Positions 15,356 to 21,809 of a stretch of DNA of 21,809 bases are shown piece by piece. Source of the stretch: JBBTWV01 sp038062615. GTDB taxonomy: Bacteria > Patescibacteriota > Gracilibacteria > UBA1369 > UM-FILTER-53-11. Position numbers and translations under genes: made by a program. Within the stretch, counting starts at the first letter, position 1; every line of letters begins with the position of its first letter. Under the pieces are notes generated by a model. That model saw only the letters and a list, made by a program, of their open reading frames with translations, searched no databases and was not told the DNA's origin. The stretch is from assembly GCA_038062615.1 (NCBI GenBank), contig JBBTWV010000059.1, forward strand, positions 1-21,809. The letters run 5' to 3'.

Positions 15356-15805
15356 TCACCAATCCTTGCAACATTCTATGAGCGCGGAGAGAGTCTTTTT
15401 AAAAGATGGATTATGCCTGTAGACAGCGAGGATGCCGACGGTAAGCCACGAGGCGGCGAGTAATAAGATTACAAGGAGTGTCTGCGAAAGCGCTGCGGCG
15501 GTAACAAGTTCATATCCTATAAAGAGCAGCGTGAGGAAAAAGGGGAGCCGGAATATGTGGAATTTTTCCGGAACTTTTTTTTCAACTGCGTAGTACCCAC
15601 CAACGATGCTGTTGCCGATAAGGAGTGATAAGAGAACGGCATTATTGAATATGCCAGTCCAATACAGCACTAAAAGCGTCATCCATGTTATTCCCACGCT
15701 GGCGCAAAGCACGCAAAACTTCCATCGCCGCTGTGACTTTATGCTGAGCAAGAAAATAAATAACCCGATGATGGCGAGAAAAATGAAAAAAAGAGGATCA
15801 TTCAT
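15356..15805 (-). CDS. Membrane protein with FCVLC motif, partner of the CPLC protein
   Basis: 149 aa, about 4-5 TM segments. A C31-V-L-C34 motif lies just after the first TM and a basic patch (KSQRRWKF). The C-terminus carries a vicinal C145-C146 pair. The start ATG overlaps the stop of the 180-aa gene (ATGA), which signals tight co-translation. A CxxC at a membrane face next to copper genes suggests a thiol redox or copper-binding role, perhaps VKOR/DsbB-like in outline, but it lacks the clear sequence of those families. I do not recognise a named family. Confidence 0.85.
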   Translation of the reverse strand: MNDPLFFIFLAIIGLFIFLLSIKSQRRWKFCVLCASVGITWMTLLVLYWTGIFNNAVLLSLLIGNSIVGGYYAVEKKVPEKFHIFRLPFFLTLLFIGYELVTAAALSQTLLVILLLAASWLTVGILAVYRHNPSFKKTLSALIECCKDW

Positions 15806-16344
15806 GCGAGGATCTCAAATAAGAGAGCGGAGAGAGTAAGAAGCAAAAAACATATAATAATTCCTTGATATGGAAATGTTTTTCCGTTTCTTGCTGAGGA
15901 AAGTTTCTTGCTCAAGGATGGAGTTATCCACAAAATGGCTGCTCCAAGAACGCTGCCTACAATAAATTTATCAACGTAATAAGTACGGTTAAAATAGCTT
16001 CCGTAATCGCCAAAAAGCGATATGTACAACGGAGTGTTATCGTAAAAAAAACTTTTTAACGGCCATACCGTGGTGATAAATGAAATAACTCCGATGAGCG
16101 TCGTTTGATACGGAAAGATATTTATTTTCTTTTTTAAAAGCCCTCCCATCCACAGCCCCACCGCAAGTCCAAATGCGCCAATAAAAATTCCGACGGAAAA
16201 AGAACTCACTCCAAGCCATGATGCGGTGAGGGCGGCGGCGCCGGCTCCAAGAGTGCAGAGAGGACAATGGGCCGCCGCCGCTCTTACCAAAACGCCATTG
16301 ATGGCGAGTGATATTCCCGTTAAGAGTAGGATTTTTTTAAGCAT
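15802..16344 (-). CDS. Membrane protein with HCPLC motif
   Basis: 180 aa, about 5-6 TM segments. An N-terminal signal-like TM ends in AAAAHC27PLC30TLGAG, placing a H-C-x-x-C cluster on the outer side of the membrane. Then come GVSSFSVGIFIGAFGLAVGLWMG, a loop with aromatic residues (DYGSYFNRTYYVDKF), and further TM segments. Proteins with the CPLCT-x-G-A-G start recur beside copper or thiol genes but have no settled function that I know of. Stop TGA overlaps the next start. It lies 25 bp after the DUF411 gene across a hairpin. Confidence 0.88.
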   Translation of the reverse strand: MLKKILLLTGISLAINGVLVRAAAAHCPLCTLGAGAAALTASWLGVSSFSVGIFIGAFGLAVGLWMGGLLKKKINIFPYQTTLIGVISFITTVWPLKSFFYDNTPLYISLFGDYGSYFNRTYYVDKFIVGSVLGAAILWITPSLSKKLSSARNGKTFPYQGIIICFLLLTLSALLFEILA

Positions 16345-16356
16345 AATTATGTTCTA

Positions 16357-16377
16357 AACTCTAGGCTGCTTAGAGTT
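16357..16377. repeat. Intercistronic hairpin between DUF411 and CPLC genes
   Basis: AACTCTA (16357-16363) and TAGAGTT (16371-16377) form a perfect 7-bp stem with a 7-nt loop. It covers the DUF411 stop codon. There is no T-run, so it looks like an RNA-processing or stability element rather than a terminator. Confidence 0.45.
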
Positions 16378-16861
16378 GTACAAAAGTGCCTCCGTCTTTG
16401 CCGTCTTGGGTAATGGTATGTATGTCAAAAGGCTCATATTTTGGCCCAGGCATGCCGGGAGAAGCCGATGGCATACCGGGGAGAGCGATGCCTTTATGAG
16501 GGGATTTTTCTTGCATGAATTTTATAATGGCTTCCACCGGAACATGCCCTTCAATAAAATAATCGCCAATGCGGGTGGTGTGGCAGCTGCGCAAATTCGC
16601 AGGGATTCCATTGGAATCCTTGTAGCGATCAATTTCTTCTTGAGATCCGAATTGAAAATCAACTTCAAACCCTTGTTTCTTGAGATATTGTCCGTAAAGC
16701 TTGCAGCAGCCGCAGGAAGTGCCGGCCACAACGGTTGCTTTGGGATTGGCAATAAGCCGTGTTAATTTTTCTTGATTATTTTTCACTGTAAATACATTCC
16801 ACGTCATAAAACCGGCTAGTGCAACAATTCCAATGCTTATGACCGTTAGGATTTTTTTCAT
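16370..16861 (-). CDS. DUF411-family periplasmic/extracytoplasmic metal-binding protein
   Basis: 163 aa. An N-terminal TM or signal anchor (residues 4-21) is followed by the DUF411 domain. The landmarks are C50-G-C52-C53-K, then S-C-H-T in LRSCHTTRIGDYFIEGHVP, then a G-I-A-L-P-G-M-P segment and a Met/Pro-rich stretch (PGMPSASPGMPGP). DUF411 proteins bind metal and often sit beside copper-resistance genes; Cys, His and Met here suit Cu(I). It follows CopA by 24 nt across a short hairpin with a T-run. The likely task is copper capture outside the membrane. The exact reaction is unknown. Confidence 0.93.
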   Translation of the reverse strand: MKKILTVISIGIVALAGFMTWNVFTVKNNQEKLTRLIANPKATVVAGTSCGCCKLYGQYLKKQGFEVDFQFGSQEEIDRYKDSNGIPANLRSCHTTRIGDYFIEGHVPVEAIIKFMQEKSPHKGIALPGMPSASPGMPGPKYEPFDIHTITQDGKDGGTFVQL

Positions 16862-16872
16862 AAAATCAAAAT

Positions 16873-16893
16873 AAAAAAATGCTCATTATGAGC
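16873..16893 (-). terminator. Weak terminator or attenuator between copA and the DUF411 gene
   Basis: On the minus strand GCTCA-TAA-TGAGC (16893-16881), whose loop is the copA stop codon, is followed by a seven-T run. The 5-bp stem is short. Partial termination would lower expression of the downstream genes. Confidence 0.4.
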
Positions 16894-19207
16894 TTAATTT
16901 TGCGAAAAGGAAAAACACCGCCGTAAATCCGACGCCCATAATGACGGGCGCAATATCGGAAATCCAATTGCGTTTCGTGGGATGAAATCCGCGCAACAAA
17001 AGAGAGTTGACGACGACGGAAACGGAGCTGAAGGCCATTGCGAGGCCCGCCAGTTCGGGCCGCAGCACGAGCCCCCAAGAAACAAAGACCCGCGCGGCAA
17101 TGGGAATGCCAATGACATTATAAAAGAGCGCAAAAAACATATTTTGCTTGATCTTGTTGACGGTGGCGCGGCTGAGCCGTATGGCCGTTACCACGTCGCG
17201 CAAATCATTTTTCACCAGCACAATCCCGCCGGTTTCCATCGCAATATCTGTGCCGTTGCCCATCGCAATGCCAAGATTGGCTTGCGCCAGCGCGGGACTG
17301 TCGTTAATGCCATCTCCAACCATAGCCACATGTTTGCCAGCGGCTTGTAATCTTTTTACCTCGTTGGCTTTGTCTTCCGGCAATACTTCCGCAAGTACGT
17401 TTTCAATTCCGGTAATCTTGGCAAGCGCATTGGCCGTTCGTTTGTTATCGCCGGTAATCATATAAATGGTAAGTCCCATTTTTTTGAGACGATCCACGGC
17501 TTCCTTGGAACTTTCCTTAAGCGTGTCGGCCACGGCAATAATGCCGAGAATTTTTTGATCGTCTGCCAGGAGCATGGCGGTTTTTCCCTGGTCTTCCAGT
17601 TTATGCAGATGTTCTTCCGCCGATGTTTCCGCCACCGCAATTTTTTCCATGAGTTTCCGATTTCCCAAAAAATATTTTTTGCCTTCCACAATGCCTTCCA
17701 CGCCATGCCCCGGAATCGCTTTAAAAGAGTCCACCGGAGTCAGTGCCATTTTTTTATTTTTGGCGTAGGCAACAATACTTTCGGCCAGAGGATGTTCCGA
17801 ATTTTGTTCCAAGCTTGATGCGATTTTTAAAATATTTTCGCGGCCGGTGCCAAGTTCAACAATGTCCGTCACCTCCGGTTTTCCTTTACTCAGCGTGCCG
17901 GTTTTATCAAATATAATGGTGTCTATGTGGTTGGCGGCTTCCAGAGGTTCACCCCCGCGGATCAAAATGCCATGCTCGGCGCCTTTGCCTGTGGCCACCA
18001 TAATACTTGTGGGAGTGGCGAGACCGAGCGCGCATGGACATGCAATGACAATCACCGATACAAACGCTAGTACCGCAAAAGTGACGCTTGCTCCAAGCAT
18101 GAGCCATGCTATGAGCGTAAGAATACTTATGCCGATGACGGCCGGCACAAACCATGAGGACACCCAATCGGCAAACGCTTGTATGGGGGCTTTTGAGCCC
18201 TGGGCGTCTTCCACAAAGCGGATAATTTGCGCCAGCGCCGTTTCCGCGCCGATTTTTTCTGCACGAAATTCAAAACTGCCGTTGCCGTTTAATGTCGCGC
18301 CATAGACCATATCGCCGGTCTTTTTTTCGACGGGAATGCTTTCTCCCGTCAGCATGGACTCGTCTACCGAAGAAAGCCCCTTTGTGACGCCCCCATCCAC
18401 AGGAATTTTTTCTCCCGGACGGACAATCACCGTATCTCCCGCTTGAACTTCTCCAATGGGAATATCAAAAGCTTCTCCATTTTTAAGAATCCGCGCCGTT
18501 TTTGCCTGGAGCCCCATGAGTTTTTGGATGGCGTCGCTCGTTTTGCCCTTGGCGCGGCTTTCCAGCCATTTTCCAAGGAGCACAAAGGTAATTAAGAGTG
18601 CGGCAACTTCAAAATAAAGATTATCCACTTCGCCTAGAATCGTCTTGTTTTTTGCGATATTGCTTACAAGATTCAAAAGACTGTAAAAATAAGCCGTTGA
18701 GGTTCCAATGGCTATTAAGCTGTCCATGTTGAACATGAACATTTTTAAGCTGGACCACATGCCGCGGTAAAATCCCGCGCCGAGCCAAAATTGAACGGGA
18801 GTCGCCAAAATAAAAGAGATGATTCCCATGTACGGCGGCAGTACGTTGCCAAAGGGAAGCTGGGGAATAAACGATAACAGCATGAAATAGAGAAGAGGTG
18901 CGCTCAAAATAAGGGACCGGAAAAAATATGTCCAATAGTGCGCGACTTCTGCTTCACGCCGCTTTTTATCCGCATCGCGGTCGTTTTCGTTGGCCACTTC
19001 GGCAGTGTAGCCCGCACTTTTTACCGCTTTCATAAGCTCCGTCTCGTTTACGACGTCGGCGTCAAAACGTACATGCGCTTTGGCTGCGGCATAATTAACA
19101 TTAGCGTCCTCAACCCCCGCAGTTTTTTTAAGTTTTCGGGTAATGAGTGCGGCACAACTGGCGCAATGCATTCCGGAAATACTGAAGGTAACTCGTGATG
19201 TGCTCAT
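16886..19207 (-). CDS. copA: Cu+-exporting P1B-type ATPase
   Basis: 773 aa, full length. An N-terminal HMA domain has GMHC15ASC18. Eight TM segments are expected. The actuator domain has MLTGES. TM6 carries C390-P-C392 (IACPCALGLATP). The phosphorylated D434 lies in DKTGTL, with the HP motif SEHPLAESIV, and then MITGDN and GDGIND. The last TM pair has NMFFALFYNVIGIP and AMAFSSVSVVVNS, the N/Y and M/S/S ligands of Cu(I)-specific P1B-1 pumps. It expels Cu+ from the cytoplasm using ATP. It lies 21 bp after the copZ-like gene. Two pieces of a related CopA are found in the chimeric gene at 12176-12676. Confidence 0.97.
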   Translation of the reverse strand: MSTSRVTFSISGMHCASCAALITRKLKKTAGVEDANVNYAAAKAHVRFDADVVNETELMKAVKSAGYTAEVANENDRDADKKRREAEVAHYWTYFFRSLILSAPLLYFMLLSFIPQLPFGNVLPPYMGIISFILATPVQFWLGAGFYRGMWSSLKMFMFNMDSLIAIGTSTAYFYSLLNLVSNIAKNKTILGEVDNLYFEVAALLITFVLLGKWLESRAKGKTSDAIQKLMGLQAKTARILKNGEAFDIPIGEVQAGDTVIVRPGEKIPVDGGVTKGLSSVDESMLTGESIPVEKKTGDMVYGATLNGNGSFEFRAEKIGAETALAQIIRFVEDAQGSKAPIQAFADWVSSWFVPAVIGISILTLIAWLMLGASVTFAVLAFVSVIVIACPCALGLATPTSIMVATGKGAEHGILIRGGEPLEAANHIDTIIFDKTGTLSKGKPEVTDIVELGTGRENILKIASSLEQNSEHPLAESIVAYAKNKKMALTPVDSFKAIPGHGVEGIVEGKKYFLGNRKLMEKIAVAETSAEEHLHKLEDQGKTAMLLADDQKILGIIAVADTLKESSKEAVDRLKKMGLTIYMITGDNKRTANALAKITGIENVLAEVLPEDKANEVKRLQAAGKHVAMVGDGINDSPALAQANLGIAMGNGTDIAMETGGIVLVKNDLRDVVTAIRLSRATVNKIKQNMFFALFYNVIGIPIAARVFVSWGLVLRPELAGLAMAFSSVSVVVNSLLLRGFHPTKRNWISDIAPVIMGVGFTAVFFLFAKLSS

Positions 19208-19228
19208 ACAGGAAAATTATTATGAATA

Positions 19229-19444
19229 TTATGAAACTTTTTGAACTTTGTAGGTATCTCCCAAACCTTCTACTTCTTTAATCCACAAATTTTTATCAAA
19301 GCTCTCGGCGTGTTCGATCTCAACTTTTTTCGTTTCCAATTGGACATCAAGCTTTTGGATGGAAGGAAAATCACTGCTGACCTCTTTGATGAGCGACACG
19401 CAGGATTCGCAATGCATCCCGGGAATAGAGAAAATAGTTTTCAT
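19229..19444 (-). CDS. copZ: CopZ-like copper chaperone (single HMA domain)
   Basis: 71 aa, one HMA domain. M-K-T-I-F-S-I-P-G-M-H-C-E-S-C carries the two Cu(I)-binding cysteines, followed by the beta-alpha-beta pattern and a C-terminal strand. The length fits CopZ/Atx1-type proteins, which carry Cu(I) to CopA in the cytoplasm. It lies immediately before copA and after a 42-aa membrane microprotein. No SD is seen before ATG. Confidence 0.92.
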   Translation of the reverse strand: MKTIFSIPGMHCESCVSLIKEVSSDFPSIQKLDVQLETKKVEIEHAESFDKNLWIKEVEGLGDTYKVQKVS

Positions 19445-19454
19445 AGATGGAAAA

Positions 19455-19583
19455 TTAAAAATTAATTTTGCCGATGATGTAGCCGATAATCAGGCCGGAT
19501 AAGACGGAAGTTGAAGCCACCCAGAACCAGGGTGATTCGATTTGGGGAGCCGCACCAACCTCTTTCCATTCAAGTTGAGCCAT
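19455..19583 (-). CDS. 42-aa single-TM microprotein in the copper operon
   Basis: The frame opens with ATG 19583, 7 nt after the SafE-fusion stop, and ends TAA, 10 nt before the copZ-like start. The protein begins MAQLEWKEVG, has W19-F20-W21, a single TM (about residues 20-40, VLSGLIIGYIIGKI) and ends INF. Placement in a tight operon with no room for anything else supports it as a real gene. The hydrophobic, glycine-zipper-like helix suggests assembly with one of the neighbouring membrane proteins (SafE fusion or CopA). No family is recognised, and there is no metal-ligand residue except at most one Glu/Gln pair. Confidence 0.7.
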   Translation of the reverse strand: MAQLEWKEVGAAPQIESPWFWVASTSVLSGLIIGYIIGKINF

Positions 19584-19590
19584 ATAATAA

Positions 19591-21219
19591 TTAATTAATG
19601 ACATTCACTTTTGCCCGGAACATTCCCATGGAACACGTCAGCAGGAAGTCTTTTGTTGGAGTAAAAGGCCCCAGGATGCCTTTGCTTCCGGGTGCAAGAT
19701 ATTTTACGAGATTAAATGAGGGAACCGTAAGCGCATTGGCGCATCCCGCCGCGTCGGCATCAGCCGTAGCGCGTACCACCGTAGGTTTGCCGGCTTTAAC
19801 GGTAAATGAACTTGGGAAATATCCATAATTACTCACACGCATGTTAATGACCTGCGTTCCATCAGGAGTTTCCGTGACATTTTGGTCGCTCTCACCGGCG
19901 GGCTCAGAAACTCGAGAAGGCAATAAATCGGAGGTATCTACGCCGGCTAAAAGCAAACCGCTATTAAGGTTAAAGAATGCCAGCACCAATACCAGCGCTC
20001 CCGAGAATCGCAAAAAGAGACGCGACATAGGGCCTCTTGCGGCGGAAGATATGGCGCTGATGCCAAGAAGCGCCGGAAGGGTTCCAAGCGCAAAGACGAA
20101 CATCGTCATGGATCCTGCCCAAAAACTGCCGGACGCCAAGGCGACAAGTTGCAGCGACTGGGTAAATCCGCATGGAAGAAAAAACGTAAACATTCCCAGT
20201 CCAAATGGAGCACTGGGACTGCGGCTTTCGGAAATATTGGCAATCCAGTGGGAAAAACGCTTTGGAAGATGGATAGAAAATTTCCCTTTGGGAATGACTT
20301 TAAGTATAGAAAGCGCCAGGTAAAGCATTACCAAAGCAACAAAAACATTCAGGTACCCGGTTACACGCGGGGAAAGGGTTATGGAACGTCCTAATACCCC
20401 AACAAGCCCTCCCAAGAGAAAGTATGATAAGAGCCGTCCGGCGTTAAAATAGAGTAACGGTTTAAATTTTTGCCATCGGCTAAGCGACATATTGGCCTCG
20501 TTATATTTTGCCGCGACGCTTAAAAGGAGTCCGCCGGTTACGGCCAAACAGCTGGATGTTCCGGCGACGAGCCCAATGAGCAATATGCCTCCAAAAGTTG
20601 CTGCGCCGGCGGTGGAAGTTGAAACAAAAGAAAGAACGTCAAAGGCTTTAAGGATTTGGTAGAGCGCCAGAATGATGATGAGTGAAGCGCCGATTTCAAG
20701 CCATATTTGGTATGCCGACGTGGCGGATGATGCCGGGTCGCGAACATTGCGCATGGTAAATCCGGCGCTTTTTACGGCATCATACAAATCATTCCAGGCA
20801 GGCTGCGCACCTCTATAGTGAATCGTCGCCGTACCTTTGACATAATTCAAGGACACATACTGGACTCCCTCCACTAATTTAAGTTTTTCGTTAATAAGGA
20901 GTTTGCAATTGTTGCCAACCATGCCGTCAATGGCGACTTTCACTATTCCTTTGTCTTCCATAGAAGTGGCCGGCATAGCTGCTTGATCGGTACTGTGCTC
21001 AATGGAGTAGCCCGTTTCGGTAATAGCCGCTTCAAGATCTTCTGCAGTCGGCAGATGTTCTGTCTCTGCCGTAATATCGGCTATTCCAGTGCGGTGGTTT
21101 ACATTCACCTTTACCACTCCCGGAACTTTTTTTATCTTGCGTTCAAGCACGAGTTCGCAGCTCCCGCACGTCATTCCCAGGATTTTGAGTCGAGCTGATT
21201 GTAATTTTTTCTCATTCAT
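19591..21219 (-). CDS. HMA-HMA-SafE/DsbD-like-cupredoxin fusion protein
   Basis: 542 aa. HMA1 (residues ~10-75) has GMTC18GSC21. HMA2 (~91-157) is degenerate: GMVGNNC105 lacks the first Cys. About six to seven TM segments (~168-420) form a SafE/UreH/DsbD-like core, with GTSSCLAVTGG and FLPCGFTQSLQLVALASGS each carrying a Cys in mid-membrane. A C-terminal cupredoxin-like domain (~445-542) has NYGYFPSSFTVKAGKP, GCANAL and TCSMGM, typical Cu-ligand spacing. The fusion could pass Cu(I) from the cytoplasm through the membrane to the outer cupredoxin. TAATCT lies 6 nt before ATG. It is second gene of the copper operon. Confidence 0.93.
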   Translation of the reverse strand: MNEKKLQSARLKILGMTCGSCELVLERKIKKVPGVVKVNVNHRTGIADITAETEHLPTAEDLEAAITETGYSIEHSTDQAAMPATSMEDKGIVKVAIDGMVGNNCKLLINEKLKLVEGVQYVSLNYVKGTATIHYRGAQPAWNDLYDAVKSAGFTMRNVRDPASSATSAYQIWLEIGASLIIILALYQILKAFDVLSFVSTSTAGAATFGGILLIGLVAGTSSCLAVTGGLLLSVAAKYNEANMSLSRWQKFKPLLYFNAGRLLSYFLLGGLVGVLGRSITLSPRVTGYLNVFVALVMLYLALSILKVIPKGKFSIHLPKRFSHWIANISESRSPSAPFGLGMFTFFLPCGFTQSLQLVALASGSFWAGSMTMFVFALGTLPALLGISAISSAARGPMSRLFLRFSGALVLVLAFFNLNSGLLLAGVDTSDLLPSRVSEPAGESDQNVTETPDGTQVINMRVSNYGYFPSSFTVKAGKPTVVRATADADAAGCANALTVPSFNLVKYLAPGSKGILGPFTPTKDFLLTCSMGMFRAKVNVIN

Positions 21220-21242
21220 AAATAAAGATTACACAAACAAGT

Positions 21243-21278
21243 AAAAGACTGCTTAAAACAGCCTGATGCAAAGTCTTT
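21243..21278 (-). terminator. Hairpin with T-run after the first copper-island gene
   Basis: On the minus strand AAAGACT (21278-21272), TT, GC pairs with GC-AGTCTTT (21252-21244), followed by TTTT-A. It overlaps the stop codon of the 139-aa gene. The second gene has its own TAATCT-N6-ATG, so partial termination and re-initiation are possible. A hairpin lies at the same place in the paralogous segment (12115-12145). Confidence 0.45.
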
Positions 21279-21696
21279 ATTCTCTCTTATGAATGATACC
21301 ACTGCCTATGTTTCGGTAGAGATGATGGTAGTAAAGCGAACTTGGCGGCCCTGCCCGGGACCCGCCGCTTGGCCGGAAAGCAAATTCAAGACGGTTAAAT
21401 CCAAAAAAGAAGATTATTGCCAAAGATGCGCTCAAGAGAAAAGCCATTCCGAGTGCTATATTTGCACCCATCTTTTCGGGAACAGAAAGGAATAAGTCTT
21501 GCCAATAAGATATGTGCGCTCGTGCGGTCATGGTGCATACCTTCTCAGTTTGAAATGGACATTGCGACATCATGCCGTCCGGGTGTTCCATCATGGAGAG
21601 ATTGGCTCCCCAGAGGCTCAAGATCCCAAAAGCTGCGATCAGCAGAATCCCCACGTTCCGCACGGATGATCTTCGTTTTGTTACATTGGCTTTCAT
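21277..21696 (-). CDS. Small Met/Cys/His membrane protein, first gene of the copper island
   Basis: 139 aa. Two TM segments lie at about residues 13-32 and 78-100. A ligand-rich stretch is between or beside them: M-M-E-H-P-D-G-M-M-S-Q-C46-P, then C54-T-M-T, H61 and W65-Q. The C-terminus has the R-A-G-P element and ends HKRE, as in the paralogue at 11676-12101 (RKRE). Met, Cys and His placed like this suggest Cu(I) binding or sensing at the outer membrane face. As first gene behind a palindromic promoter it may be an early copper-stress product. I recognise no named family. Confidence 0.85.
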   Translation of the reverse strand: MKANVTKRRSSVRNVGILLIAAFGILSLWGANLSMMEHPDGMMSQCPFQTEKVCTMTARAHISYWQDLFLSVPEKMGANIALGMAFLLSASLAIIFFFGFNRLEFAFRPSGGSRAGPPSSLYYHHLYRNIGSGIIHKRE

Positions 21697-21702
21697 AGCT
21701 CA

Positions 21703-21752
21703 ATAGTAGCAAAAAATATCATCTTGCGCAAGAGAATAATTGAGTCTACAAT
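21703..21752. promoter_or_regulatory. Divergent promoters sharing a 12-bp palindrome as -35
   Basis: TCTTGCGCAAGA (21722-21733) is perfectly palindromic. On the minus strand TTGCGC (21731-21726), 17 bp, TGC-TACTAT (21708-21703) lie 6 nt before ATG 21696. On the plus strand TTGCGC (21724-21729), 17 bp, TACAAT (21747-21752) lie 7 nt before an ATG at 21760. The mirrored geometry suggests one regulator controls both directions. Confidence 0.6.
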
Positions 21753-21782
21753 ATAGGGTATGGGGGTATTGGCTATTATCAT

Positions 21783-21809
21783 GTGAGTGATACCTACATC
21801 GCGCTCTTT
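21783..21809 (+). CDS. Possible start of a divergent gene running off the window
   Basis: Only 27 nt are visible. A GTG start at 21783 gives V/M-S-D-T-Y-I-A-L-F, still open at the window edge. The promoter on the plus strand predicts transcription from about 21760. From that ATG an 8-codon peptide (MGVLAIIM) is read and its TGA overlaps this GTG (ATGTGAGTG), which would be a leader-peptide layout. Too little sequence is present to name a product. Confidence 0.25.

Noticed and set aside
15802..15805. Possible UGA recoding, as in Gracilibacteria or Absconditabacteria
   Set aside because: Several genes end in TGA at the expected family end, and the ATGA overlap here needs TGA as a stop.
17847..18305. 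Long antisense frames opposite copA
   Set aside because: copA is certain from its motifs. The antisense frames arise from its higher GC codon pattern and show no domain.
1..21809. CRISPR arrays, tRNA genes, transposases or attachment sites
   Set aside because: No regularly spaced repeats, cloverleaf-like sequences, transposase frames or flanking direct repeats were seen.

Overview
The window looks like a bacterial chromosome segment. The best guess is a Patescibacteria/CPR-type genome or a relative. The grounds are compact, often overlapping genes, an almost complete lack of Shine-Dalgarno sequences, and an ABC-F protein, a TrmB-like regulator and HMA/SafE/cupredoxin fusions of the kind common in that group. 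This placement is inference. UGA is a normal stop here: several genes end in TGA, including an ATGA overlap near 15803. There are no rRNA, tRNA, CRISPR or recognisable IS elements, and no gene-free gap above 300 bp.

Layout. (1) 1-2187: a partial repeat protein, a secreted protein of unknown function, a short HupE/UreJ-like membrane protein and a membrane-anchored two-cysteine domain. (2) 2193-4100, minus: a two-gene cation-transport operon (CaCA-type Na+/Ca2+ exchanger, then a DUF475/TerC-like protein). (3) 4131-5188, minus: a GIY-YIG protein and a TrmB-like regulator, divergent from (4). (4) 5339-10102, plus: a tight arginine operon (AAK-GNAT N-acetylglutamate synthase/kinase, argF, argG, argH). 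argC, argD and argE/J are absent. (5) 10109-11572, minus: an ABC-F ATPase. (6) 11676-14309, plus: an AT-richer segment with a small Met/Cys/His membrane protein, a chimeric mini 'copper ATPase' and a VanW-domain wall protein. (7) 14398-21696, minus: a copper-handling island of ten collinear genes. In transcription order these are a small Met/Cys/His membrane protein, an HMA-HMA-SafE-cupredoxin fusion, a 42-aa membrane microprotein missed by size cut-offs, a CopZ-like chaperone, a CopA Cu+ ATPase, a DUF411 protein, two membrane proteins with CxxC motifs, an unknown membrane protein and a DoxX protein.

The most interesting relation links segments 6 and 7. Segment 6 begins with a paralogue of the island's first gene. 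It is followed by a single open reading frame made of three pieces of the island in operon order: residues 1-56 of the SafE fusion, a 34-residue piece of the CopA P-domain, and the C-terminal CopA membrane segment. It looks like an inverted, collapsed and then maintained copy of the whole copper operon.

Transcription starts look mostly leaderless. Good -10 boxes sit 6-10 nt upstream of start codons (TAATCT-N6-ATG recurs three times), and no gene has a convincing SD. The island's promoter at 21703-21752 is unusual. A 12-bp perfect palindrome supplies the -35 element to two divergent promoters, each with a 17-bp spacer.
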